Positions 7,241 to 16,623 of a stretch of DNA of 64,000 nucleotides are shown one piece after another. Made by a program: the position numbers and the translations under genes. Numbering within the stretch: the first letter of the stretch is position 1; every line of letters begins with the position of its first letter. The notes beneath the pieces are model-generated. The model worked only from the letters and a program-made list of their open reading frames with translations. It was not told where the DNA came from and did not search any database. Source of the stretch: CBDFHF01 sp965247565 (GTDB lineage Bacteria > Pseudomonadota > Gammaproteobacteria > Methylococcales > Methylomonadaceae); the NCBI GenBank assembly GCA_965247565.1, contig CBDFHF010000003.1, positions 1,798,001 through 1,862,000 of the forward strand, written 5' to 3'.

Positions 7241-9255
7241 ACAATCTGCACAGACCTTTCAAACTGCACAGTCGTTATCAACCCGCCGGTGATCAGCCTA
7301 CGGCTATTCAAGCTTTAGTTGAAGGTTTGGGTGATGGCGAAGTGCATCAAACGTTACTCGGTGTAACGGGTTCGGGTAAGACGTTTACGATGGCTAATGT
7401 TATCAACCAGGTTCAGCGTCCGGCTATGATTATGGCGCCTAATAAAACCTTGGCGGCGCAGTTATACGGAGAAATGAAAGAGTTTTTTCCGGAAAACAGC
7501 GTGGAGTATTTTGTCTCCTATTACGATTATTACCAGCCGGAAGCTTATGTGCCGGCGTCCGATACCTTTATTGATAAAGATGCCTCATTAAATGAACATA
7601 TCGAGCAAATGCGCTTGTCGGCAACCAAAGCATTAATTGAACGTAAAGATACGATTGTTGTTGCTACCGTTTCTGCCATTTACGGCTTGGGCGAGCCGGA
7701 GTCGTATTTTCAAATGGTGTTGCATGTGGTGAAAGGTGATTTAATCAAGCAGCGTGATATTTTGCGGCGTTTGGCGGAAATGCAATACACTCGTAACGAT
7801 ACTGAATTACGTCGGGCTACTTATCGTGTGCGTGGTGAAGTCATCGATATTTTTCCGGCAGAATCTGAAAGCGAAGCCCTAAGAGTGGAATTGTTTGATG
7901 ATGAGGTGGAGCGGTTATCGTTATTTGATCCGTTGACAGGCGAAGTTACCAAGCGCTTAGCTCGTTATACCGTCTATCCCAAAAACCATTACGTCACACC
8001 ACGCGAACAATTATTGTCAGCCGTTGAAGCTATTAAAGTTGAATTGGTTGAACGTCTTGAGCAATTGCGATCACTGAATAAACTGGTGGAAGCACAGCGC
8101 TTGGAGCAGCGCACCTTATTTGATATTGAAATGATTCTGGAAGTGGGGTATTGCTCGGGGATTGAAAACTATTCGCGGTATTTATCAGGTCGCGGCCCTG
8201 GGGAGTCGCCGCCGACCATGTTTGACTATTTGCCGGATAATGCTCTGGTAATTCTTGATGAAAGCCATGTGACTGTGCCGCAAATTGGCGCTATGTATAA
8301 AGGTGACAGATCTCGTAAAGAAACATTGGTGGAATATGGTTTTCGTTTGCCATCAGCGCTGGATAATCGTCCACTGATGTTTGATGAGTTTGAGGCGAAA
8401 TCCCCGCAACGAATTTATGTGTCGGCAACACCAGGCCCTTATGAAAAAGAACATTCTGGGGTTTTTGCTGAGCAAGTGGTTAGGCCTACCGGCTTGCTGG
8501 ATCCTGAAGTGGAAGTGCGGCCAGCGAGCACGCAAGTCGATGATTTGCTCTCAGAAATCAATAAGCGCATCGAGCTAAAGGAACGCGTTCTAGTGACTAC
8601 GCTAACTAAACGTATGTCTGAAGATTTAACGGAATATTTGGCTGAGCATGGCATAAAAGTGCGTTATCTGCATTCTGATATAGACACCGTAGAGCGCGTG
8701 GAAATTATCCGCGATTTACGTCTTGGACAATTTGATGTGTTGGTTGGCATTAATTTGTTGCGGGAAGGTTTGGACATCCCAGAGGTGTCGTTGGTGGCGA
8801 TTTTGGATGCTGATAAAGAGGGTTTTTTGCGTTCGGTGGTGTCGTTAGTACAAACCATCGGTCGTGCGGCTCGGAATCTGCACGGCAAGGCGATTTTATA
8901 CGGTGATCGCATGACTCGATCAATGCAGCAAGCCATAGACGAAACTGAGCGGCGCCGGGAAAAACAGCGGTTGTTTAATTTGAAGCATCATATTGAGCCG
9001 GCCAGTATTATCAAATCAGTCAACGATATTCTGGATGTATCAATCCCTGGATCCGGAGGGGCTTATGCGACGAAAGTCGCTGCTAAAGTTGCAGAGTATT
9101 CCGCAGAGTATAAGGCATTGACGCCCAAGCAACTGGCCAAAAAATTAAAACAATTGGAAGATTCCATGTACAACTATGCGAAGAATCTGGAATTTGAACA
9201 GGCAGCCAGAATTAGGGATGAGATTAAGATTTTGCAGGAGCAGGTGTTAATTTAA
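7237..9255 (+). CDS. uvrB: Excinuclease ABC subunit B
   Basis: A full-length 672-residue UvrB, the damage-verifying helicase of nucleotide excision repair that works with UvrA and UvrC. Walker A is GVTGSGKT (42-49). The beta-hairpin segment YYDYYQPEAYVP is intact, LDESHVTVPQ is the DExx box, and QTIGRAARN is helicase motif VI. The C-terminal UVR domain (NLEFEQAARIRDEI) binds UvrC. The ATG overlaps the stop of the dead intI, so its native promoter may have been separated by the integron, or transcription starts within the intI remnant. Confidence 0.97.
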   Translation: MNNLHRPFKLHSRYQPAGDQPTAIQALVEGLGDGEVHQTLLGVTGSGKTFTMANVINQVQRPAMIMAPNKTLAAQLYGEMKEFFPENSVEYFVSYYDYYQPEAYVPASDTFIDKDASLNEHIEQMRLSATKALIERKDTIVVATVSAIYGLGEPESYFQMVLHVVKGDLIKQRDILRRLAEMQYTRNDTELRRATYRVRGEVIDIFPAESESEALRVELFDDEVERLSLFDPLTGEVTKRLARYTVYPKNHYVTPREQLLSAVEAIKVELVERLEQLRSLNKLVEAQRLEQRTLFDIEMILEVGYCSGIENYSRYLSGRGPGESPPTMFDYLPDNALVILDESHVTVPQIGAMYKGDRSRKETLVEYGFRLPSALDNRPLMFDEFEAKSPQRIYVSATPGPYEKEHSGVFAEQVVRPTGLLDPEVEVRPASTQVDDLLSEINKRIELKERVLVTTLTKRMSEDLTEYLAEHGIKVRYLHSDIDTVERVEIIRDLRLGQFDVLVGINLLREGLDIPEVSLVAILDADKEGFLRSVVSLVQTIGRAARNLHGKAILYGDRMTRSMQQAIDETERRREKQRLFNLKHHIEPASIIKSVNDILDVSIPGSGGAYATKVAAKVAEYSAEYKALTPKQLAKKLKQLEDSMYNYAKNLEFEQAARIRDEIKILQEQVLI

Positions 9256-9410
9256 AAAGCAAAGAAACTGATTTACGTAGCTAATATTTTAAATTCAGCT
9301 TTGCTAGGCTGATCTGTGATAGCTATATTTTTGCCGATGTTGTGGCATAATTCGCCGCGGTTTTAGAGATCTTTTAGTTTTTAACGGAATTTAGTTTTTA
9401 GGAATACAGC

Positions 9411-9680
9411 ATGACGAAAGACAGCAAATTGCCGATGTGGGTGTTTTTAGCCTTTTCTAGTATCGAAACTCGGAGAGGGGCTTTAATTTTAATTTGGAGC
9501 TCATTGATTTTCACCCTCTATTGTTTTCCTTGGACCCACTATTTTAGTGGTGGCGGTTGGGTGGCTAAGTTGTTTTTAATTGATGACTGGAGCTGGTTTG
9601 CCATGATGCTACCGATGGTGATTTGGTATTGGCTGAGTTTGAGATGGGTTGATAAAAACAGAGGTTGGCAATATCCGTAA
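9411..9680 (+). CDS. Small membrane protein, unknown
   Basis: An 89-residue protein with two likely membrane helices (GALILIWSSLIFTLYCFPW near 24-42 and WFAMMLPMVIWYWLSLRWV near 62-80) and many aromatic residues. It resembles uncharacterised conserved small membrane proteins of gammaproteobacteria, but I cannot name a family. AGGAATACAGC precedes the ATG. It converges on ypjD with a 12-base gap. Confidence 0.6.
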   Translation: MTKDSKLPMWVFLAFSSIETRRGALILIWSSLIFTLYCFPWTHYFSGGGWVAKLFLIDDWSWFAMMLPMVIWYWLSLRWVDKNRGWQYP

Positions 9681-9691
9681 AGCTTTTAGTT

Positions 9692-10492
9692 TTACGCTTT
9701 ATGCAGTAGCAATTCCAAAACAAACTTGCTACCGAAATAAGCCAAGATCAGCAGGATAAATCCGGCTAAGGTTAGTTTGGTAGCAGTGCGGCCTCTCCAG
9801 CCATAAAGGCTTCTCCCGACAAGTAAACCAGTAAAAATAAGCCAAGCCAAAATGGATAGCACGGTTTTATGGACTAAATGTTGAGCGAATAGATCTTCTA
9901 TAAATAGGAAGCCACTGACTAAAGAAATAGTTAGGAATAATAATCCAGCGCTGAGCATCTGAAATAGTAGCGATTCCATCGTTTGCAGCGGTGGTAATGA
10001 CAATATAAATGGTTTGGGTGGGCGGCTTTTTAGTTGTTGATCTTGAAACGCCAGCAGTAGCGCTTGTAAGGCGGCAATGTTTAATAGGCTAAATGAGATA
10101 ATCGAGGTGAGAATGTGTGTGTTCATCTCCCAGTTATGGTTTTGTAAACTATGCTGTTTGGCTGGATAAAACAATTCCAGCCCTAGCATCAGGGCTGCAG
10201 CAGGAAAGATCACAATGCCTAATTTTTCTACAGGTTTGTTGAGCATGGCTATCAATAACATTAGCGCCACAATTAACGAAACTAATGAAGCGGTACTAAC
10301 GAAGCTAAAATTAAAGCCGTGATTTTGTTGGCAAGTTGATCCGGTAAACAGCAAATGCGTGGCTACTGCCGCCCAAGCCAAGTAGTATGAAGGTATGCGC
10401 TGTGTGTGGGGTTGATAGATCTGGCGAACAACAAGCAGAGCGCTTCCGAGGTAGGTGCTAATGGAGAATATTGCAAGTGCAGTGTTGTTCAT
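9692..10492 (-). CDS. ypjD: YpjD/CcsA-like cytochrome c assembly membrane protein
   Basis: A 266-residue protein with about eight transmembrane helices, of the CcsA/HemX-like group. The block WEMNTHILTSIISFSLLNIA near residue 122 and the His in FAQHLVHKTVLSILAW are the conserved histidine-bearing segments expected of heme-handling CcsA relatives. Position immediately divergent from ffh matches ypjD of other gammaproteobacteria. The exact function of YpjD is not settled; the name rests on synteny and fold. Confidence 0.82.
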   Translation of the reverse strand: MNNTALAIFSISTYLGSALLVVRQIYQPHTQRIPSYYLAWAAVATHLLFTGSTCQQNHGFNFSFVSTASLVSLIVALMLLIAMLNKPVEKLGIVIFPAAALMLGLELFYPAKQHSLQNHNWEMNTHILTSIISFSLLNIAALQALLLAFQDQQLKSRPPKPFILSLPPLQTMESLLFQMLSAGLLFLTISLVSGFLFIEDLFAQHLVHKTVLSILAWLIFTGLLVGRSLYGWRGRTATKLTLAGFILLILAYFGSKFVLELLLHKA

Positions 10493-10647
10493 TAGGAGAT
10501 CTTTTAGGCTAGGCTTTGTAGATGAGGGGCTCTTGCGGAGCAGAGTGCAAAGGCCTCAAAGGCTATGTTAATATAACCTTCCGAATAGTCCTAGCGCATT
10601 TGTTGCGGCGGATGTTTTTCTTACTTTCAATAACTAAAAATACAGAC

Positions 10648-12003
10648 ATGTTTGATAATTTAACTGATCGATTAAGCAGCACTCTTAAAAAGCTTAAAGG
10701 CCAAGGACGTCTGACTGAGGACAATATTAAGGAAACATTACGCGAAGTGCGTATGGCGCTCTTGGAAGCCGACGTTGCATTGCCCGTAGTTACTGAATTT
10801 ATTGAGCGTGTAAAAACGGGCGCTCTAGGACAGGTAGTTCAAACCAGTTTGTCTCCGGGGCAGGCGTTCATCAAATTGGTGCAAGCCGAATTGGTGTCAG
10901 TGATGGGCGAAGCCAATGAGGGCTTGAATTTAAAAGCTGCGCCGCCGGCCATCATTTTAATGGCGGGTTTGCAGGGGGCTGGTAAAACCACTACGGTAGC
11001 CAAATTGGGTCGTTGGTTGCAGGAAAATCAAAAGAAAAAAGTTGGTGTGGTCAGTGCTGACGTTTATCGGCCTGCTGCGATAAAACAGTTGCAAATGCTG
11101 GCCAATGAGCTGTCTTTAGAGTTTTTTGATAGTGATATAACCCAAAAGCCGGTCGATATTGCGCTCAGTGCTATTGATGGGGCAAAAAGAAAATTTTTAG
11201 ACGTAATCATTATCGATACTGCGGGCCGGTTGCATATTGATGATGAGATGATGGGCGAAATTAAAGCCTTGCATGCGGCCATCAATCCAATTGAGACTTT
11301 GTTTGTAGTTGATAGTATGACTGGCCAGGATGCAGCAGTCACCGCTAAAGCATTTAATGATGCGTTGCCGTTAACAGGTGTTATTTTAACCAAAGCCGAC
11401 GGTGATGCGCGCGGTGGGGCGGCTTTGTCTATTCGTCATATTACCGGCAAGCCTATTAAGTTTATTGGTGTCGGTGAAAAAACTAATGCGTTAGAACCTT
11501 TTTATCCGGATCGTTTGGCTTCTCGTATTTTAGGGATGGGCGATGTATTAGGGTTAATCGAAGAGATTGAACAGAAAGTTGATAAAGAAAAAGCCGCCAA
11601 GCTAGCCAAAAAGATCCAAAAAGGCAAAGGTTTTGATCTTGAAGATTTTCGCGAGCAGTTGCAGCAAATGCAAAGCATGGGCGGAGTAGGGTCCATGCTG
11701 GATAAATTGCCGGGTATGAACGCGGTGCCGCAAGAAATGAAAGATAAGGTCAATGACAAGATGTTGGCCAGACAGATTGCGGTCATTAGCTCCATGACCA
11801 TGCAGGAGAGACGATTTCCGGATTTAATAAAAGGTAACAGAAAAAAACGCATTGCTGCGGGCTGTGGTCAAGAATTACAGGATGTGAATCGTATTTTGAA
11901 GCAACATTTGATGATGCAGAAAATGATGAAAAAATTTAAAGCTGGCAATATGGCTAATATGATGCGTGGCATCAAGAGTAATATGCGCGGCATGAGAATG
12001 TAG
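10648..12003 (+). CDS. ffh: Signal recognition particle GTPase Ffh (SRP54)
   Basis: A 451-residue SRP GTPase. It binds 4.5S RNA and signal sequences and, with FtsY, delivers nascent inner-membrane proteins to SecYEG. The N domain starts MFDNLTDRLSSTLKKLKGQG. G1 is GLQGAGKTT (107-115), DTAGRL is G3 and TKADGDARGG is G4/G5. The Met-rich M domain ends in repeated MM and RGMRM. I start at ATG 10648 because it gives the normal Ffh N-terminus; the frame is open to 10522 but the extra residues are not Ffh-like. Confidence 0.96.
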   Translation: MFDNLTDRLSSTLKKLKGQGRLTEDNIKETLREVRMALLEADVALPVVTEFIERVKTGALGQVVQTSLSPGQAFIKLVQAELVSVMGEANEGLNLKAAPPAIILMAGLQGAGKTTTVAKLGRWLQENQKKKVGVVSADVYRPAAIKQLQMLANELSLEFFDSDITQKPVDIALSAIDGAKRKFLDVIIIDTAGRLHIDDEMMGEIKALHAAINPIETLFVVDSMTGQDAAVTAKAFNDALPLTGVILTKADGDARGGAALSIRHITGKPIKFIGVGEKTNALEPFYPDRLASRILGMGDVLGLIEEIEQKVDKEKAAKLAKKIQKGKGFDLEDFREQLQQMQSMGGVGSMLDKLPGMNAVPQEMKDKVNDKMLARQIAVISSMTMQERRFPDLIKGNRKKRIAAGCGQELQDVNRILKQHLMMQKMMKKFKAGNMANMMRGIKSNMRGMRM

Positions 12004-12065
12004 TCTCCGTGTTGGTTTTTGAGCGGGAAGTGTGAATTGATAATGATCGTGCAAGTAATTTGTAC

Positions 12066-12093
12066 TTCACATATGATGAAATTCGCGTACAAT
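12066..12093 (+). promoter_or_regulatory. Putative sigma-70 promoter of the S16 operon
   Basis: TTCACA (12066-12071) and TACAAT (12088-12093) are spaced by 16 bases, 45 bases before the rpsP start. Position and match are reasonable for the ribosomal-protein operon promoter. Confidence 0.45.
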
Positions 12094-12138
12094 CGTCGAG
12101 TTAAAATTAACTAAACGTTTTTTTGAGGAATTTATTAG

Positions 12139-12390
12139 ATGGTAACCATTCGTCTTACAAGAGGTGGCGCAAAGAATCGTCCCTTCTACCACGTTGTTGT
12201 AACTGATAGCAGAAGCGGTCGCGACGGTCGTTATATCGAGCGAGTTGGTTTTTTTAATCCACTGGCTCGTGGACAAGAAGAAAGATTGCGCTTGGATAGT
12301 GAACGTGTTGAATATTGGAAATCGAATGGTGCACAACCATCAGATCGTGTTGCCAAATTGATCAAAGATGCTCGGAAAGCTGCGGCTTAA
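12139..12390 (+). CDS. rpsP: 30S ribosomal protein S16
   Basis: An 83-residue S16, starting MVTIRLTRGGAKNRPFYHVV and containing SRSGRDGRYIERVGFFNP, the conserved core. First gene of the conserved rpsP-rimM-trmD-rplS operon. GAGGAATTT precedes the ATG. Confidence 0.97.
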   Translation: MVTIRLTRGGAKNRPFYHVVVTDSRSGRDGRYIERVGFFNPLARGQEERLRLDSERVEYWKSNGAQPSDRVAKLIKDARKAAA

Positions 12391-12396
12391 AGACAA

Positions 12397-12903
12397 TTGC
12401 TAGATAAAAAATATATTGTTCTAGGCAAGGTATCTGGCGTTTTTGGTATAAAAGGTTGGGTAAAAATATTTTCTTATACGGATCCTCGAGAGAATATTCT
12501 TGATTATTCTCCTTGGATACTGAAGAAAAACAATGTAACAAAACAAGTTAGAGTTATAGACGGTAATGTGCAAAGTAAAACAATTGTTGCATTGCTCGAT
12601 GGTATAACTGACAGGGATGCTGCTTCTGAATTTGCGGGTTGGGATATTCTCATCGATCAAAAACAATTGCCCGAACCTGACCAGGGAGAGTATTACTGGT
12701 CTGACTTGATTGGTTTGAAAGTCGAAACAACTGAGCAGGAGTTACTCGGCGTGGTCGATAGTCTTTTGGAAACCGGGGCTAATGATGTGCTTATTGTTCA
12801 AGGTGACCGAGAGCGCGTTATTCCGTTTTTGCAGGGACAGACCGTAGTAAAAATTGATCTTGAAGACGGAAAGATCATTGTAGACTGGGATCCTGATTTT
12901 TGA
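12397..12903 (+). CDS. rimM: 16S rRNA processing protein RimM
   Basis: A 168-residue RimM, a late 30S assembly factor that binds S19 and the 16S 3' domain. The N-terminal RimM barrel has VLGKVSGVFGIKGWVKIFSY. The PRC-like C-terminal domain has YYWSDLIGLKV and ends VIPFLQGQTVVKIDLEDGKI. The only sensible start is TTG at 12397, six bases after the rpsP stop; a weak start may keep RimM well below S16 output. Confidence 0.94.
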   Translation: MLDKKYIVLGKVSGVFGIKGWVKIFSYTDPRENILDYSPWILKKNNVTKQVRVIDGNVQSKTIVALLDGITDRDAASEFAGWDILIDQKQLPEPDQGEYYWSDLIGLKVETTEQELLGVVDSLLETGANDVLIVQGDRERVIPFLQGQTVVKIDLEDGKIIVDWDPDF

Positions 12904-12907
12904 GCGG

Positions 12908-13651
12908 ATGGTTATGCATTTTGACGTAGTCACGTTATTTCCTGAAATGGTTGCAGTGGCTGCCCGCTTCGGTGTGACAGGCAGAGCGATAGAAAGGAAT
13001 ATAATTGGCTTGTCAACGTGGAATCCTCGCGACTACGCTAAGGATAAACACAAATCAGTTGATGATCGGCCTTACGGCGGCGGTCCCGGTATGGTGATGA
13101 AATATCAGCCGCTACATGATGCCGTTGTTCAAGCTAGAAAAAATAGCTTCGATATCACTAAAGTTGTTTATTTAAGTCCTCAGGGCCAGCCTATCAGCCA
13201 AAAGTTGTTGACAGCAGCCAGTAAAATATCGCGGCTGATTTTGATCGCTGGGCGTTATGAAGGTATTGATGAGCGTTTTGTTGATTCGGATTGCGATGAA
13301 GAGTGGTCTATTGGGGATTATGTTATTAGCGGTGGAGAGCTAGCTGCTTTAGTTGTCGTTGATGCAGTAACCCGGTTGATACCTGGTGTGTTAGGTGACG
13401 AGGAATCCGCGCTACAAGATTCGCACATGGATGGCTTGCTGGATTGCCCACACTTTACCAGACCGGAACAGCTTGAGGGTCGTTCGGTTCCTGATGTTTT
13501 GTTGAGTGGCAATCATGCTGATATAGCTCGATGGAGGATGAAACAATCGCTAGGACGGACATGGCAAAGACGGCCGGATTTGTTGCAAAAGAAAAATTTG
13601 AGTGCAGAGCAGGAAAAGTTGCTCAAAGAATTTATTGTAGAATTAGTTTAA
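12908..13651 (+). CDS. trmD: tRNA (guanine-N1-)-methyltransferase
   Basis: A 247-residue SPOUT methyltransferase that makes m1G37 in tRNAs and prevents +1 frameshifting. FDVVTLFPEM, PYGGGPGMVM, the AdoMet-binding trefoil knot segment with LIAGRYEGIDERF and EEWSIGDYVISGGELAALV are all intact, as is LLDCPHFTRP. ATG 12914 is an equally good start (MHFDVVTLF). Separated from rimM by 4 bases. Confidence 0.96.
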   Translation: MVMHFDVVTLFPEMVAVAARFGVTGRAIERNIIGLSTWNPRDYAKDKHKSVDDRPYGGGPGMVMKYQPLHDAVVQARKNSFDITKVVYLSPQGQPISQKLLTAASKISRLILIAGRYEGIDERFVDSDCDEEWSIGDYVISGGELAALVVVDAVTRLIPGVLGDEESALQDSHMDGLLDCPHFTRPEQLEGRSVPDVLLSGNHADIARWRMKQSLGRTWQRRPDLLQKKNLSAEQEKLLKEFIVELV

Positions 13652-13667
13652 ATTTTAAGGTGTAGTA

Positions 13668-14009
13668 ATGAGCAATATTATCGATGTATTGGAAGCAGAG
13701 CAGCTACGGCAAATTCCTGATTTTGGGCCTGGTGATACGGTTGTTGTCCAGGTTAAGGTAAAGGAAGGTGACCGCGAAAGAATTCAGGCTTTTGAGGGTA
13801 TCGTGATCGCGAAACGTAACCGCGGATTGAATTCTGCATTTACGGTTAGAAAGATTTCACATGGGACAGGCGTAGAGCGTGTTTTCCAAGCTCACAGCCC
13901 TTTAATAAGCGAAATTATCGTAAAGCGACGCGGTGCCGTTCGTCGTGCAAAATTATACTATTTGCGCGATTTGACTGGTAAAGCGGCTCGTATCAAAGAA
14001 AAATTGTAA
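13668..14009 (+). CDS. rplS: 50S ribosomal protein L19
   Basis: A 113-residue L19 at the 30S-50S interface, starting MSNIIDVLEAEQLRQIPDFG with the GDTVVVQVKVKEGDRERIQA and FTVRKISHGTGVERVF cores. AAGGTGTAGTA precedes the ATG. Last gene of the operon, followed by a strong terminator. Confidence 0.97.
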   Translation: MSNIIDVLEAEQLRQIPDFGPGDTVVVQVKVKEGDRERIQAFEGIVIAKRNRGLNSAFTVRKISHGTGVERVFQAHSPLISEIIVKRRGAVRRAKLYYLRDLTGKAARIKEKL

Positions 14010-14030
14010 TATAGTTCGGGTTTTTCTTAT

Positions 14031-14060
14031 AAAAAAAGGCAGCTAAGGCTGCCTTTTTTT
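14031..14060 (+). terminator. Terminator of the rpsP-rplS operon
   Basis: Stem GGCAGC (14038-14043) with GCTGCC (14048-14053), loop TAAG, flanked by an A7 run before and a T7 run after. Confidence 0.9.
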
Positions 14061-14165
14061 ATGGATTAGGAAAACGGGTAACTTATAAAGTACTAAGGTT
14101 CTTTGTGCTAATAACTGAGATTCGGTTTCTCTGAGAACAAGGCATCTATATTCAGGTCTTTCAAT

Positions 14166-14675
14166 ATGTCATTTATTATTCAGTGGGTAGAAGGATGCTC
14201 AGGTGATGCGGAAGTCAGTTATGTTCAAACCCCTGTGGGTACCCTTGAGATAGTTAGTAGGCAAGATGTTGTTATTAACATCGACTGGCTTATTGATGAC
14301 ACTGACAATCAAAGACCGATTTCTATACATAAAAAAAGTTTCCTGAAAGCTATCGCAAAATACTGGTTGGGAACAGATAATGCTGTTTCTGTTACATTGC
14401 TCAAGCAAGGTAGTCCATTCAGTAATCGCGTCTGGGCTGAAATGTACCGTATTCCTTTTGGCGAAACCCTGACCTATGCTGGCTTAGCAAAAAAAGTCGG
14501 CTCATCTGCGCGTGCGGTCGGCAACGCGTGCCGAGCGAACCCCTACCCATTGTTTATTCCTTGTCACAGAGTTATTTCCGTCTCCAATATGGGCGGTTAT
14601 TGCGGGCAGACCGAAGGGGGCTTTATGGACATCAAACGCAAATTGCTGGCATTTGAGGCAGCCCATAAAAAATGA
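14166..14675 (+). CDS. ogt: Methylated-DNA--protein-cysteine methyltransferase
   Basis: A 169-residue suicide enzyme that takes methyl groups from O6-methylguanine. The acceptor Cys133 is in IPCHRVIS. IPFGETLTYAGLAKKVGSSA and ARAVGNACRANP form the DNA-binding helix-turn-helix, and GGYCGQTEGG is the final loop. There is no Ada-type zinc domain. The N-terminal domain is divergent, so ogt is a family-level name. It overlaps xerD by four bases (ATGA). Confidence 0.9.
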   Translation: MSFIIQWVEGCSGDAEVSYVQTPVGTLEIVSRQDVVINIDWLIDDTDNQRPISIHKKSFLKAIAKYWLGTDNAVSVTLLKQGSPFSNRVWAEMYRIPFGETLTYAGLAKKVGSSARAVGNACRANPYPLFIPCHRVISVSNMGGYCGQTEGGFMDIKRKLLAFEAAHKK

Positions 14676-15556
14676 ATTCAGAGCGATTTATTGAGCAATT
14701 TTTGGATGCAATTTGGGTGGAGGAAGGCCTAAGCGAAAACACCTTGTCGGCTTATGGTAGTGATTTGAGAATTTTCGCGAAATGGCTGAAGGATAAACCA
14801 ATGTTGGCTGCAGACAGCGGTGACTTATCAAGCTTTCTCGGTAGCCGTCATCAAGAAGGCATAACCAGTCGATCATCGGCGCGAATTTTATCCAGTTTGA
14901 GGCGGTTTTACGGATACTACATCAGAGAAAATAGTATCATTGTTGATCCGACTGCATTGCTGGAAGCCCCTCATATCGGCCGCCCCTTACCGATCTCGCT
15001 TACAGAACACGATGTCGAGTTATTATTGGCCGCGCCCGAAGTGACTAATCCCTTGGGTTTTCGAGATAAAACCATGCTAGAAATGCTGTATGCCACTGGC
15101 TTAAGAGTGTCGGAACTGGTCAATTTAAAGTTTGAGCAAATCAGTTTTCGGCAAGGTGTGGTCCGGATTACCGGCAAAGGCAATAAAGAACGCCTAGTTC
15201 CTGTTGGCGAGGAAGCCATGAGCTGGCTGGAAGGTTATATGGATCAAGCCAGAAAAACAATTTTAGCCGAACGACAAAGTGATTACTTATTTGTTACCAA
15301 CCGCGCCGATGGCATGACCCGGCAGGCGTTTTGGCATATCATCAAACGCCATGCAAAAAAAGCCCGCATTAATAAAGAATTATCGCCACATACCTTAAGA
15401 CACGCATTCGCGACCCATTTATTGAATCATGGTGCGGATTTACGTGTTGTACAATTGTTGCTAGGACATTCGGACCTGTCAACAACCCAAATCTACACCC
15501 ACATTGCCCGCGAACGCTTAAAAGAATTGCATTCAAAATATCATCCAAGAGGATAG
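14672..15556 (+). CDS. xerD: Site-specific tyrosine recombinase XerD
   Basis: A 294-residue recombinase resolving chromosome dimers at dif with XerC. The N-terminal SAM-like domain begins ERFIEQFLDAIWVEEGLSEN, typical of XerD. Catalytic residues: Arg in YATGLRVSELVNL, HTLRH and GHSDLSTTQIYTHI with the nucleophilic Tyr. The start overlaps the ogt stop, so the two are translationally coupled. XerC is not in the window. Confidence 0.94.
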   Translation: MNSERFIEQFLDAIWVEEGLSENTLSAYGSDLRIFAKWLKDKPMLAADSGDLSSFLGSRHQEGITSRSSARILSSLRRFYGYYIRENSIIVDPTALLEAPHIGRPLPISLTEHDVELLLAAPEVTNPLGFRDKTMLEMLYATGLRVSELVNLKFEQISFRQGVVRITGKGNKERLVPVGEEAMSWLEGYMDQARKTILAERQSDYLFVTNRADGMTRQAFWHIIKRHAKKARINKELSPHTLRHAFATHLLNHGADLRVVQLLLGHSDLSTTQIYTHIARERLKELHSKYHPRG

Positions 15557-15560
15557 CCAA

Positions 15561-16331
15561 ATGGCAAATAGTATTCACCCCACTGCATATATTGCACCCG
15601 ATGCCATTATAGGCAGCGACGTGACCATAGGACCTTTCGCCGTGATCGAATCCGGCGTGGAATTGGGTAGCTCCTGCCAGATCGGCGCACATGCTGTAGT
15701 ACAACCGTATGTAAAAATGGGTTCAGGTAACATCCTACATGCTCATGCCGTTATAGGCGGCTTACCGCAGGATACCAGTTTTAAAGCGGAGACCGTAACT
15801 TGGCTAATTGTTGGCGATAACAATGTATTCAGAGAGGGTTTTACCGCGCACCGAGCTTCTAAAGAGCTGGGCGAAACCCGTATCGGTTCCGGCTGTTATT
15901 TTATGAACAATAGCCATGTCGCTCACGATTGCCAGATTGGCGATAACACCATCTTCGCCAATAATGTTGCTATTGGCGGTCATGTTCAGGTCGGCAATAA
16001 TGTGTTTATGGGCGGCGCTGTGGTCGCGCATCAATTCTGCCGTATTGGATCTTACGCAATCGTGCAAGGTACTACCGGCCTCAATATGGATGTTATCCCG
16101 TTCATGCTAATCGGTGGCCGGCCGGCTCGGCATTACAAACTAAATACGGTCGGACTCAGAAGAGCGGGTATAACGGGAGATCGCTATAAAGTCCTGTCTG
16201 ATGCGTTCCGGTTGTTAAAAAATAAACAAGGCCTGGACAATCTAGAAGAAACGGCAGAGTTAAAGCAGTTAAAAGAGTGGTTAGCGGTTAAATCTAAGCG
16301 GGGCTTGCACGGATTTATCGAAATTAATTGA
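15561..16331 (+). CDS. lpxA: LpxA-family acyl-ACP--UDP-N-acetylglucosamine O-acyltransferase
   Basis: A 256-residue left-handed beta-helix protein built of hexapeptide repeats (IGPFAVI, IGAHAVV, VGNNVFM and others). The catalytic histidine of LpxA is kept in NNSHVAHDCQIGD (His122), and AVVAHQFCRIGSYAIV and the C-terminal helical domain are also present. LpxA catalyses the first step of lipid A synthesis. The usual neighbours lpxD, fabZ and lpxB are absent, and the acyl and sugar contact segments (GGLPQDTSF, FTAHRAS) differ from E. coli, so this may be a second, stand-alone LpxA-like enzyme. Four bases after xerD. Confidence 0.78.
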   Translation: MANSIHPTAYIAPDAIIGSDVTIGPFAVIESGVELGSSCQIGAHAVVQPYVKMGSGNILHAHAVIGGLPQDTSFKAETVTWLIVGDNNVFREGFTAHRASKELGETRIGSGCYFMNNSHVAHDCQIGDNTIFANNVAIGGHVQVGNNVFMGGAVVAHQFCRIGSYAIVQGTTGLNMDVIPFMLIGGRPARHYKLNTVGLRRAGITGDRYKVLSDAFRLLKNKQGLDNLEETAELKQLKEWLAVKSKRGLHGFIEIN

Positions 16332-16623
16332 ATATTAACTCTTTTTAAGAACAGTGCTAGTCTAAATGTTAGCAACTGCCTATTAAGTTAAACTTTGTTT
16401 TTTATAATTTTTGTAATGACCTTAAATTACTTTGAATGACCACGGCAAGGATGGCTGGTGTTACTGATTGTGTTTGGGAATTGAAGGACTTTGTTAATTT
16501 AACTTCGGGGTCAGAGCCATAAAAATGGTTCCTAGAAAAAAATTGAACAATGAATGAAACAGATGCTTGGTTAAATAAGCATTTAAGATTTTTGAAAATA
16601 ATTATTTGGCAATAGGGATTCAG
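16332..16623. other. Gap before the restriction-modification island
   Basis: No ORF. A GGGGTCAGAGCC motif at 16507-16518, followed by a short AGCCAT/ATGGTT hairpin, shares the GGGGTCAG core of the REP sequences near the RAYT gene. It marks the left edge of the island. Confidence 0.4.

Noticed and set aside
10522..10647. Longer Ffh start giving 493 residues
   Set aside because: The additional N-terminal residues do not resemble Ffh, and ATG 10648 gives the standard start and length.
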